Shown: positions 44,889-52,760 of the stretch, piece by piece | How the letters are laid out: each line of letters begins with the position of its first letter | Position numbering within the stretch: the first letter of the stretch is position 1 | Source of the DNA: Streptomyces sp. NBC_00190 | GTDB taxonomy: Bacteria; Actinomycetota; Actinomycetes; Streptomycetales; Streptomycetaceae | Assembly: GCF_036203305.1 (NCBI RefSeq) | Contig: NZ_CP108131.1 | Coordinates: forward strand, 5,270,001 to 5,334,000 | DNA length: 64,000 nucleotides | Reading direction: 5' to 3' | The notes under the pieces: model-generated | What the model was told of the DNA's origin: nothing | The model's database searches: none | Seen by the model: only the letters and a program-made list of their open reading frames with translations | Program-made: the position numbers and the translations under genes

Positions 44889-45719
44889 ATGAGGGGACTC
44901 AAGGTACTGCCGAGCGGCCGGCCCGGCCGCGGCCGGCTGTATGTCAACCTGCCCGACGGGCAGGCGGTGGCCTGGTACGACCGGCAGGCGAACCGGATCA
45001 GCGTGCTCGCGGACGACCATCGGGAGGCGATCCTGGCGGTGTTACGGCCCTATCTCAGCGGCACGGTCTCGATCGGGCCGCCCCCCGTACCCACGGCCGC
45101 CGACCTGGCCGGCCTCGCCCTCCCGCCGGACGCGGACCTGGCTCCCAACCGCCCCGGCGAGGCCCTGCTGGGGGAGCTGGAACACGGCCCGGCGGGCAGC
45201 CGGACCCGGCACCGGCTGCGCCAGGACCTGGCCGCCCAGCAGCGGACGGGCGACGTCTGCGACGCCCTGGAGGCGCAGGGCTGGCGGATCCTGCACTGCG
45301 TCCCGCTCCCGGGAACGGGCCGCATCGACCACCTGCTCATCGGCCCGGCCGGGATCTTCTGCGTCCGTTCGGTCCCGGGCCGCCGCCAGCGCGCGGTGGT
45401 CGGAGACCTGCTGCTCACGGTCGGCCGCGCGGAACCCCGCCCGGACCCGCGCTGGGCCCGCCGCGCGGCGGCCCGCGCCACCCTCGCCCTGACGGCCCAG
45501 GTCACCCCCGCCCTGGCGGTGGCCGACGCCTCCCGCGTCGAGGTGGCCCCCACCGTCCGCGACATCCGGGTCCTGCAGCCCCCGACGGCCGCCGCGGACC
45601 TCACCGGATCCGAGGTCGCCCTCAAACCCCCGGACATCGAGGCCCTGTTCACGCTCGCCCGCGACGCGAGAACGTGGCTGGGCGGGTCCGGCCGCGGCAT
45701 CAGCGGCTTCGGCGGCTGA
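44889..45719 (+). CDS. NERD (nuclease-related) domain protein
   Basis: This 276-aa protein has, in the C-terminal half, GDVCDALEAQGWRILHCVPLPGTGRIDHLLIGPAGIFCVRSV. The x-I-D-H-L-L-I-G-P-A-G-I-F pattern is typical of NERD domains, predicted restriction-endonuclease-like folds. The usual downstream lysine of the catalytic triad is not obvious, so activity is uncertain. The N-terminus (LYVNLPDGQAVAWYDRQANRISVL) is shared with similar actinobacterial proteins. ATG 44889 is used; a GTG nine bases earlier is possible. Confidence 0.75.
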   Translation: MRGLKVLPSGRPGRGRLYVNLPDGQAVAWYDRQANRISVLADDHREAILAVLRPYLSGTVSIGPPPVPTAADLAGLALPPDADLAPNRPGEALLGELEHGPAGSRTRHRLRQDLAAQQRTGDVCDALEAQGWRILHCVPLPGTGRIDHLLIGPAGIFCVRSVPGRRQRAVVGDLLLTVGRAEPRPDPRWARRAAARATLALTAQVTPALAVADASRVEVAPTVRDIRVLQPPTAAADLTGSEVALKPPDIEALFTLARDARTWLGGSGRGISGFGG

Positions 45720-45801
45720 GGCCGGGGAGCCGGGGGCGCCGGGTGACCGGGTAGGGGCAGCGGCGCAGGGCCCCGCCCGGCCCCAACCGGTCCCGCCCGG
45801 G

Positions 45802-46890
45802 TCAGGCGGAGGTGCGCTTCCGGGGCGCCGCCTTCTTCGTGGCGGCGGCCGTCTTCTTCGCGGCCGCCGAAGTGGACTTGGTCGCCGCCGTCTTGGCCGT
45901 CTTGGCCGCCTTGGCAGTCTTGGCCGCCGACTTCGTCGTCTTCGTGGACTTGGCGGCGGCCGCGGTCCTCTTCGTCGCGCCGGAGGCCGTCTTCTTCGCC
46001 GAAGCCGCCGTCGACTTCTTCCCGCCCACCGACTTCGGCGCGGCGGCGGCCGCCCTGCGCCGGATCGGCGTCACGTCGGCCTCCACCCCGGCCTCCGCCG
46101 CGGAGGTCTCGCCCCGCGAGGCCTTGGCCTCCTTCACGCTCTTCTCCAGCGCCGCCATCAGGTCGATCACCTTGCCCCCGGCCGGCTCCACGACGGCCTC
46201 GGCCGGCTCGAACGCGCCACCCGCCTTCGCCGCGATCATCGCCTCCACTGCATCCCGGTAGTCGTCGTGCAGCGAGGACATCTCCACCTCGCCGAGCGTC
46301 GCCATCAGCGCGTCCGCCAGGTCGAGTTCGGCCTCCCGTACGGACACGTCCGCCTCCGGCGCCACCCCCTCCGGCGCCCGGATCTCGTCCGGCCACAGCA
46401 GCCCGTGCATCGCGATCACGTCGTCGACGACCCGCAGCATGCCCAGCCGCTCCCGCCCCCGCAGCGCGTACTTGGCGATCGCGACCTTCCGGCTCCGCTT
46501 CAGCGCCTCCCGCAGCAGCGTGTAAGGCTTCGCCGCCGTCGCCCCGTTCGCCGCGAGATAGTACGCCGCGTCCATCTGGAGGGGATCGATCTCCTCCGCC
46601 GGCACGAACGACATGATCTCGATCGTCCTGGCCGTCGCGATCGGCAGCTGCCCCAGGTCCTCATCGGTGATCGGGATGAGCGACCCGTCGGCCTCCTCGT
46701 ACCCCTTGCCGATCTCGGTGCCCGGCACCTCCTCGCCGTCCAGCTCGCACACCTTGCGGTAGCGGATCCGCCCGCCGTCGGCGAGATGGATCTGGCGGAA
46801 GGAGATCGAGTGGCTCTCGGTGGCGTTCACGAGCTTGATCGGAATGCTGACCAGGCCGAAGGAGATCGCCCCGTTCCAAATGGATCGCAC
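45802..46890 (-). CDS. ku: Non-homologous end-joining protein Ku
   Basis: This is a 362-aa protein. The conserved Ku core starts MRSIWNGAISFGLVSIPIKLVNATE and includes ISFRQIH, KGYEEADGSLIPITDEDL and ERLGMLRVVDDVIAMHGLLWPDEIR. The C-terminal ~80 residues are a Lys/Ala/Thr-rich, histone-H1-like tail (KKT and AAK units) that should bind DNA nonspecifically. Bacterial Ku homodimers bind broken ends and recruit LigD; the LigD polymerase gene starts 31 bases away, divergently. GTG 46890 follows AGGAGG. Confidence 0.95.
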   Translation of the reverse strand: MRSIWNGAISFGLVSIPIKLVNATESHSISFRQIHLADGGRIRYRKVCELDGEEVPGTEIGKGYEEADGSLIPITDEDLGQLPIATARTIEIMSFVPAEEIDPLQMDAAYYLAANGATAAKPYTLLREALKRSRKVAIAKYALRGRERLGMLRVVDDVIAMHGLLWPDEIRAPEGVAPEADVSVREAELDLADALMATLGEVEMSSLHDDYRDAVEAMIAAKAGGAFEPAEAVVEPAGGKVIDLMAALEKSVKEAKASRGETSAAEAGVEADVTPIRRRAAAAAPKSVGGKKSTAASAKKTASGATKRTAAAAKSTKTTKSAAKTAKAAKTAKTAATKSTSAAAKKTAAATKKAAPRKRTSA

Positions 46891-46921
46891 GGTTCCTCCT
46901 GATTCGTGGCAGTCTCATCGT

Positions 46922-47827
46922 ATGACGCCGATCACATTGGTGGAGGGCCGTCGCATCACGCTCAGCAACCTCGACAAGGTCCTGTATCCGGAGACCGGCT
47001 TCACCAAGGGCGAGGTGCTCCACTACTACGCCACCGTGGCGGGCTCCCTCCTCGCCCACATCCACGACCGGCCGGTGTCCTTCCTGCGCTATCCCGACGG
47101 TCCGGACGGCCAGCTCTTCTTCACCAAGAACCCGCCGCCCGGCGCACCCGCCTGGGTGAAGACCACCCCCGTCCCCCGTTCCGAGGACCTCTCCGCCGAA
47201 CAGGTGGTCGTCGCGGACATGGCCACCCTGATGTGGTCCGCCAACCTCGTCGTGGAGTTCCACACCCCCCAGTGGCCCGCCGGCGCCCCCGCGGTCGCCG
47301 ACCGGATGGTCCTCGACCTCGACCCCGGCGCGCCCGCCTCCGTCGTCGAGTGCTGCGCCGCCGCGCTCTGGCTGCGCGACCGGCTCGCCGCCGACGGCCT
47401 GCACGCCTACGCCAAGACCTCCGGCTCCAAGGGCATGCACCTGGCCGTGCCCCTGGAGCCGACCCCGTCCGGGCAGGTGTCGGCGTACGCGAAGCTCCTC
47501 GCCCAGGAGGCCGAGCGCGAGCTCCCCGACCTGATCGTCCACCGCATGGCCAAGGCCCTGCGCCCCGGCAAGGTCTTCGTCGACCACAGCCAGAACGCCG
47601 CCGCCAAGACCACCGCCGCCCCCTACACGCTGCGCGCGCGGGCCCGCCCGACCGTGTCCGCGCCGGTGTCCTGGGAGGAGGTGGCGGCCTGCCGGACCCC
47701 CGCCGACCTGGTCTTCCTCGCCGACGACATCGGTCCGCGGCTGGAGCGCGACGGGGACATCTTCGGCCCGATGCTCAACCCCGCCCTGGCCGGCCGGCTG
47801 CCCGGAGTGCGGGGAGCCGGGCCGTGA
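46922..47827 (+). CDS. LigD polymerase/primase-domain protein (NHEJ)
   Basis: This is a 301-aa stand-alone LigD polymerase domain. Family-like segments are ITLSNLDKVLYPETGFTKGEVLHYY, RPVSFLRYPDG, FFTKNPP, catalytic D-x-D in VLDLDPG, KTSGSKGMHLAVPL and a VDHSQN segment near the end. It fills gaps at ends held by Ku, with a preference for ribonucleotides in known homologues. The ligase domain is encoded by the next gene with a GTGA overlap, so LigD is split rather than fused as in mycobacteria. Confidence 0.95.
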   Translation: MTPITLVEGRRITLSNLDKVLYPETGFTKGEVLHYYATVAGSLLAHIHDRPVSFLRYPDGPDGQLFFTKNPPPGAPAWVKTTPVPRSEDLSAEQVVVADMATLMWSANLVVEFHTPQWPAGAPAVADRMVLDLDPGAPASVVECCAAALWLRDRLAADGLHAYAKTSGSKGMHLAVPLEPTPSGQVSAYAKLLAQEAERELPDLIVHRMAKALRPGKVFVDHSQNAAAKTTAAPYTLRARARPTVSAPVSWEEVAACRTPADLVFLADDIGPRLERDGDIFGPMLNPALAGRLPGVRGAGP

Positions 47828-48711
47828 TCCTGGTCGCGCTGGCCGCCGCCGTACGGACCCTGCCGCGCGGGGCGGGCCTGGCGTACGAGCCGAAGTTCGA
47901 CGGCCACCGCCTGGTCGTCGTGCGCTCCGAGGCGGACGTGGCGCTGCAGGCGCGCTCCGGCCGGATGGTGACGAGCGCCTTCCCCGATCTGGCCGCGGCC
48001 GCACGCCAGTTGCCCGCCGGAACGGTCCTGGACGGCGAGGTGGTGGTCTGGCACGCGGGCCGGACGGACTTCGCGCTGGTGCAGCGGCGGGCGGCGGCCA
48101 CGCCCGCGCGGGCCGCCGTACTGGCCCAGAGCCTGCCGGCCTCGTACGCCGCCTTCGACGTACTGGAACTGGCCGGGCTCGACCTGCGCGGGCGTACGTA
48201 CGAGCGCCGCCGTGCGCTCCTGGTCGACCTGCTGCTGCCGCTCGGGCCGCCGCTGCAGCCGGTGCCCATGACGACCGACCCGGAACTGGCCGCCACCTGG
48301 TACGAGACCCTGCCCGCCAGCGGTGTCGAGGGCCTGGTCATCAAGCGGCTCGACCAGACCTACCCGGCCGGGCGGCGCGGCTGGCAGAAGCTCCGGCACA
48401 CGGACGTCCGCGACGCCGCGGTGGTCGGCTACACCGGCACCCCGCGCCGCCCGCTCGCCCTGGTGCTCGTGCTGCCGGTCGGGGACGAGACCCCGACGGT
48501 GTCGAGCCCGCTGACGGCGGCCCTGCGGGCGGAGGTGGCGGCGGCCGTCGCCGACCGCGCGCAGGCCGCGCAGGCCGGGGCGACCGTCACCGCGATCGGG
48601 CTCGGCGAGGTCCCCTACCGCCCGCTGGACCCGCCGCTGGCGGCGGAGGTCCGCCACGCCTCGGCCCGGCATCCGCCGCCGGAGGTGCTGCGGCTGCGGA
48701 CAGACCTCTGA
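47824..48711 (+). CDS. ATP-dependent DNA ligase (LigD ligase-domain type)
   Basis: This 295-aa ligase has motif I YEPKFDGHRLVV (Lys nucleotidylated). Others are motif III-like YAAFDVLEL, motif IV GVEGLVIKRLD and motif V WQKLRH, followed by a short OB-fold region ending LRLRTDL. It seals breaks after Ku/LigD-polymerase processing. It lacks the phosphoesterase domain of mycobacterial LigD and is short, consistent with the split Streptomyces arrangement. The N-terminus begins only about 20 residues before motif I. Confidence 0.93.
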   Translation: MILVALAAAVRTLPRGAGLAYEPKFDGHRLVVVRSEADVALQARSGRMVTSAFPDLAAAARQLPAGTVLDGEVVVWHAGRTDFALVQRRAAATPARAAVLAQSLPASYAAFDVLELAGLDLRGRTYERRRALLVDLLLPLGPPLQPVPMTTDPELAATWYETLPASGVEGLVIKRLDQTYPAGRRGWQKLRHTDVRDAAVVGYTGTPRRPLALVLVLPVGDETPTVSSPLTAALRAEVAAAVADRAQAAQAGATVTAIGLGEVPYRPLDPPLAAEVRHASARHPPPEVLRLRTDL

Positions 48712-48755
48712 GCCGCGCGGGAGGCGCGGTTCAGAGGGTGAGGTGAGGTGAGGTG

Positions 48756-49151
48756 TCAGCTGTGGGCGCCGCGACCCGCGTTCGGGGGAGCCCCGGGCTG
48801 TGGGTGCGGACCAGGGCCTTCCACGGGCTTGTAGCCGGACTCGCGTTCCGCCCGGACTTCGTCAGGATGACCGGAGGTCGTGGAGCCGAAGTTCCCGTAG
48901 CCCTGCATCTCGTGCGGTCTCAGGCCGCCCTCGGGGATCTCCACCGGGTCCCGCTCCTCGCGGACCTCGTACACGGCTCCGCCGTTGGGCAGGTGGGGCT
49001 GGCTCTCGGGAGTGGGCGGCGGGGGCTCCTTCGCCCGGACCCGCTGGCCCAGCTTGAAGCCGGCGAGAAGGAAGCCGACGATCGCTAGCCCGACGATCAG
49101 GAACCATGCGATGTGGGTCAGCGTCTCGTCCACGCTCAGGGTCATGTCCAT
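48756..49151 (-). CDS. DUF6479-like single-TM protein
   Basis: This protein of about 131 aa has a TM helix near the N-terminus (IAWFLIVGLAIVGFLLAGFKLG) followed by a basic cytoplasmic segment and a Pro/Gly-rich hydrophilic tail (PPPPTPESQPHLPNGGAVYEVREERDPVEIPEGGLRPHEMQGYGNFG). The pattern matches DUF6479 proteins of streptomycetes, which have no known function. ATG 49151 with GGAAAG eight bases upstream is used; ATG 49145 is possible. Confidence 0.75.
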   Translation of the reverse strand: MDMTLSVDETLTHIAWFLIVGLAIVGFLLAGFKLGQRVRAKEPPPPTPESQPHLPNGGAVYEVREERDPVEIPEGGLRPHEMQGYGNFGSTTSGHPDEVRAERESGYKPVEGPGPHPQPGAPPNAGRGAHS

Positions 49152-49261
49152 GAAGTCCACTTTCCCGCATTTCAGCACTGAATGCGCTGTTCGGTGGGGG
49201 ATATCTTGCGCCGTCCGGGGTACGCGCCCTGCGGAAGCCGGAGCGGAGAAGGGAGCCGGTC

Positions 49262-49585
49262 ATGCCCCGCGGATCTTCCCCCAAGCGCGAACGCCAGTAC
49301 GAACACATCAAGGAGAGCGCCGAGCAGCGCGGCGAGTCCGAGGAGAAGGCCAAGGAGATCGCCGCCCGGACGGTCAACAAGGAACGCGCCCGGGCCGGCG
49401 AATCCAAGACCGCGAGCAAGGAGTCCCTGGAGGACATGTCCTCGTCCCGGCGCGGCGGCCTGCGCTCCCACTCCGGCGCGCAGGGCCCCACGTACGACCA
49501 GCTCTACGCGGAGGCCCGGCGCCGAGGCGTCCACGGGCGGTCGGACATGAACAAGGCGCAGCTGAAGCGCGCCCTGGGCGACTGA
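49262..49585 (+). CDS. Small basic protein annotated as 'plasmid stabilization' in relatives (Rho_N/SAP-like end)
   Basis: This is a 107-aa, highly charged protein: MPRGSSPKRERQYEHIKESA followed by EEKAKEIAARTVNKERARAGE, then an SSSRRGGLRSHSGAQGPTYDQLYAEARRRGVHGRSDMNKAQLKRALG end. The last 35 residues resemble a Rho N-terminal/SAP-type helix-extended-helix that can bind nucleic acid. Relatives carry the name plasmid stabilization protein, but no toxin-antitoxin partner is adjacent. The start ATG follows GGGAG. Confidence 0.8.
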   Translation: MPRGSSPKRERQYEHIKESAEQRGESEEKAKEIAARTVNKERARAGESKTASKESLEDMSSSRRGGLRSHSGAQGPTYDQLYAEARRRGVHGRSDMNKAQLKRALGD

Positions 49586-49601
49586 GGCCGGCCGGTTCCG
49601 G

Positions 49602-50090
49602 TCAGTCGCAGACGAACTGGTTCCCCCCGCGGAACAGCTGGGACCGCAGCCGGCCCGGCGGCGCCCCCAGCGCCCGTTCCCGCTGCCGCCGCACCAGGTA
49701 GCGCCCGGGCGCTATGCCCGTGGCGCCGTGCTCCGGGTGGATCAGGTAGGCGATCGCGGTCGCCTCCAGCGCCCCGATCGCCAGCCCGGTCGGGTCCGTG
49801 ACGTCGTCCGTCCAGCGGCACTGCTGCGGATCGGCGACCAGCGTGTGCGGGTTCCCGCCCGCCGTGCTGCGCAGCAGCTCGATCCCCTCGGGCGGTACGT
49901 CCTGCCACCTCGGATGGGGGGACCAGCTGCGCCCCAGACCCACATGTCCCAGCATCCCCATCGGCACCAGCAGCAGGTCGCCCTGCGCCTGCATCCCGTC
50001 GACCACCGGAACCGCCACCTCGCGCGCGAGGTGCTCCAGCACGTCGAGCCCGGTCCGTTCCGTCAGTTCCCCGAGCGTCACCATGCGCAT
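49602..50090 (-). CDS. Hypothetical protein, partner of DUF6745 gene
   Basis: This protein of about 162 aa (MRMVTLGELTERTGLDVLEHLAREVAVPVVDGMQAQGDLLLVPM ... LFRGGNQFVCD) contains a central segment, GDLLLVPMGMLGHVGLGRSW, that looks like a beta-sheet core. I cannot assign a family. ATG 50090 is seven bases after GAGAGGGG. Starting at ATG 50120 instead would overlap the upstream DUF6745 stop (ATGA), so the two genes are an operon in any case. In relatives small genes of this kind accompany DUF6745 proteins. Confidence 0.65.
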   Translation of the reverse strand: MRMVTLGELTERTGLDVLEHLAREVAVPVVDGMQAQGDLLLVPMGMLGHVGLGRSWSPHPRWQDVPPEGIELLRSTAGGNPHTLVADPQQCRWTDDVTDPTGLAIGALEATAIAYLIHPEHGATGIAPGRYLVRRQRERALGAPPGRLRSQLFRGGNQFVCD

Positions 50091-50116
50091 CACCATTCCC
50101 CTCTCGTCATGAACCG

Positions 50117-51334
50117 TCATGTCCTGCGCACGAGTTGTGCGTACTGCTGCCCGCTCACGCCGTACGTCCAGCCGGCCGCGTCGAGCGGATCGTCGAGATG
50201 GGCGGGGACCCCGAGCCCGTAGCGCCGCCGCCGGCCGTCCGGCTCCACGGAGCCGTTGACGGTGAGCAGCAGCCGCCCGGGCCGCCCCCACGCCCCGGCC
50301 GGTACGTCGTACAGGCTCAGCCGGAACCCGGGATTGCCGGGATCGTCGGCCGTCCCGACGAGTTCCAGCCCGGCCTGCTCGACGTACGCTCCCCAGCCGA
50401 TGCGCTCGATGGCGCTGCGCCGCACCTCGATGTTGGCCTCGGCGTGGATCCGCTCGACGGTCGGCCCGGTCACCACCCACTCCGGCACCACGGTCCCGTG
50501 CAGCACGTGCACCGTGCTGCCGTCCGCGAACCGCACGGCGGGCCCGTCGTCCCGGTGCAGCCGGATCTCCCCGTACGCCGCCGCGGGAGCCGGCTCCGTG
50601 CGCACGGCGGTGGGCCGCTCGGCCATCACGCACCGGCCCGGCGCCGCCCACCACCAGCCGGTGGCGCGGGCGAGCCGCGCCCACAAGCGCAGTTCGGCGG
50701 CGTCCTGGGCCCGGTACCGGGCGGCCCCGACCCGGGCGCAGACGTCGTAATGGCCGACCCAGTGCGCGTCGTGCTGTCCGTACCAGGTCATCAGTCCGGG
50801 CACGGTCCCCACGGAGTGGCGCACGGCGGCCCGGACGGCGTCGGCGACCGAGGCCTTCAGCGCGTCCCCCACGGCGGTGCGCAGCACCCGCTGCACCGGC
50901 AATCCGGCGGCCAGCGCCTCCTCGGCCGCGGTGCCGGGCGGCAGCGGTCCGCGGTGCGACCAGGGTGGCGTCCACGGCTCGGCCACGGCCTCGCCCAGCC
51001 GGTGGCGCAGAGCGGACTCCATGCGGGCGAGCCGGTCCGGCAACGGCGAGGCGCGGGCGGTCTGCGGCCGATCGGTATACCGCAACGGCCCGCCCCGGAA
51101 GCCGGGTTCGTCCCGTACGGCATCGAGGGCGGCGGCGGGGGAGGCCACCCATTCGAAGCGCGGCGGAGCCTCCCCGAGCAGTCGGTAGATCTCCCCGACC
51201 GCGTCCTCGGCGTCCGCCCGCTCGGCCGGCCGGGTGCTCAGCCCGTACGCCAGCCACTCGTCCCGCAGCGCGCACGCCTCGCGCACGCGCTCGTACCCGT
51301 CTGCGTACTCGTACGCGAACTCCCGGGCGCTCAC
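50117..51334 (-). CDS. DUF6745 domain protein
   Basis: This is a 405-aa protein. Its C-terminal half contains EIRLHRDDGPAVRFADGSTVHVLHGTVVPEWVV, IHAEANIEVRRSAIERIGWGAYVEQAGLELVG and RLLLTVNGSVEPDGRRRRYGLGVP. The IHAE-N-EVRR-IERIGW string is what I associate with DUF6745. The N-terminal half is helical (LRHRLGEAVAEPWTPPWSH). No catalytic motif is recognised. GTG start at 51334. It is followed by an overlapping small gene and has no link to the XdhC-like gene behind it. Confidence 0.75.
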   Translation of the reverse strand: MSAREFAYEYADGYERVREACALRDEWLAYGLSTRPAERADAEDAVGEIYRLLGEAPPRFEWVASPAAALDAVRDEPGFRGGPLRYTDRPQTARASPLPDRLARMESALRHRLGEAVAEPWTPPWSHRGPLPPGTAAEEALAAGLPVQRVLRTAVGDALKASVADAVRAAVRHSVGTVPGLMTWYGQHDAHWVGHYDVCARVGAARYRAQDAAELRLWARLARATGWWWAAPGRCVMAERPTAVRTEPAPAAAYGEIRLHRDDGPAVRFADGSTVHVLHGTVVPEWVVTGPTVERIHAEANIEVRRSAIERIGWGAYVEQAGLELVGTADDPGNPGFRLSLYDVPAGAWGRPGRLLLTVNGSVEPDGRRRRYGLGVPAHLDDPLDAAGWTYGVSGQQYAQLVRRT

Positions 51335-51478
51335 AGGCGCCCGGCGGAGCCCGCCTTTCCATCTACGAAGGTCATGCGGGGGAGCGTGCCAGCCGCCGTG
51401 CCCCGCATCAACTCCTTTTCCGCCGGAGCGGGTCCGCCGGGGCGTGTCCCCCAGGGCGGATCCGCCCGGCGGGCCGGC

Positions 51479-52462
51479 TCATCCCCTCAGCGGGCTCTCG
51501 GAGTCACGCAGCGCCGGGGTCGCCCGGCCGCTCAGCACCCCGAGGATCTCCGCGCAGATGGCCAGGGCCGTCTCGGGGGGCGTCTTCGCCCCCAGGTCCA
51601 GCCCGATCGGCCCGTGCACCAGGGCCAGGCGGGCCTCGCTCACCCCGGCGGCGACCAGTCCTTCCCGGCGCCGCGTCGTGGTCCGCCGCGACCCCAGCGC
51701 CCCGACGTAGGGGATCCGCAGCTCCAGCGCCTTGCGCAGCGTCGGGACGTCGAAGTCCGGCTCATGGCTGAGCATGACCAGGCAGGCGGCGTCCCGGTGG
51801 TCCGCGAGCACCTTCGCGGCGTCCGCCGCGGAGTCCACCAGCCGCGTGTCCCAGCCCAGCAGGGCGGCCTGCCGCTCGATGATCCCGGCGAGCTCGCCGC
51901 CGCCGCCGATGACCACGTACGGGGCCGACGGGTACGCCTCGACGAGCACCAGCCCGGTCTCCCCGTACAGCGCGTCCCGCCCGGGCCGCCGGGTGCCCAG
52001 CAGCTCCCCGGCCCGCCGTCCGGCATCGTCGCGCGGGGTGTCCGTGGCCCGTACGACCTCACTGACGGCCCTGTCGGCCGCCTCGTTCAACCGGGTCACC
52101 AGCGCCACCCCGGCCCCCTCGCCGAGCAGCTCCCACCACTCGGCCGGGATCGCCGTCAGCGGCTGCAGCAGCACCTCGGCCTGCCCGCCGCAGGTCAGCT
52201 TCGCCTCCGCGGCCTCCGCCGCGCGCACTGACACCTCGCACACCCGCGCGGTGGTCCCGGCCGCCATGGCCCCTGCCTCGGCGGCGAGCTCGGCGTCGAA
52301 GACGCCCCGGTACAGGGCCCCGACGCACTCCCCGCGCGCATCCACGAGCAGCGCCCCGGCCGGATCCCGCGGTCCGAACCCCTGCTCGGTCACGGGCCGG
52401 GCCAGATACCCCGCCCGCCCCTCGGCCAGCCACTGCCGCGCCGTCTCCACCAGCTCACGCAT
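51479..52462 (-). CDS. XdhC/CoxI-family protein
   Basis: This 327-aa protein has an N-terminal XdhC/CoxI domain (GALLVDARGECVGALY and KLTCGGQAEVLLQPL, with the CGG motif). The C-terminal Rossmann-like half contains PYVVIGGGGELAGIIERQAALLGW, ACLVMLSHEPDFDVP, YVGALGSRRTTTRR and GPIGLDLGAKTPPETALAICAEIL. XdhC proteins insert sulfurated Mo-cofactor into xanthine dehydrogenase-type enzymes; no molybdo-hydroxylase gene is nearby. ATG 52462 (MRELVETARQWLAEG) is favoured over an in-frame ATG 13 codons upstream. Confidence 0.9.
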   Translation of the reverse strand: MRELVETARQWLAEGRAGYLARPVTEQGFGPRDPAGALLVDARGECVGALYRGVFDAELAAEAGAMAAGTTARVCEVSVRAAEAAEAKLTCGGQAEVLLQPLTAIPAEWWELLGEGAGVALVTRLNEAADRAVSEVVRATDTPRDDAGRRAGELLGTRRPGRDALYGETGLVLVEAYPSAPYVVIGGGGELAGIIERQAALLGWDTRLVDSAADAAKVLADHRDAACLVMLSHEPDFDVPTLRKALELRIPYVGALGSRRTTTRRREGLVAAGVSEARLALVHGPIGLDLGAKTPPETALAICAEILGVLSGRATPALRDSESPLRG

Positions 52463-52760
52463 TCGCGCCGCCCCATCCCTATGCGAGCTCACTCCCCGCA
52501 AAGTGCCAGGTCAACGGCACTATGCGGCCTCATCACCCACCCTACGCACGCTCCCCACCCCCACCCACCCCCCAAACCCACAGACCCACCCCCACCCCCT
52601 CGTACGGACCACCGGAACCGCAGCACCGGGGCTCGGGCGGACCGAGCCCGCAGGACCGGTGACCTGGCTGGACGGTTCCGCCTCCCGGGGGCGGCGGACT
52701 CGGGCAACATGGGCGAACAGCTCGATCAGCGCCGCCCCCGCGCCCCCGCAAGGAGCCGCC
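52463..52760. other. Divergent spacer with C-rich tract
   Basis: There is no gene in these 298 bases. Positions about 52551-52600 are an almost pure C/A tract with many CCC runs on the plus strand, so the minus strand could form G-quadruplexes. The ATPase ribosome site AGGAG is at 52751-52755. This spacer is the left border of the accessory operon that follows. Confidence 0.5.
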
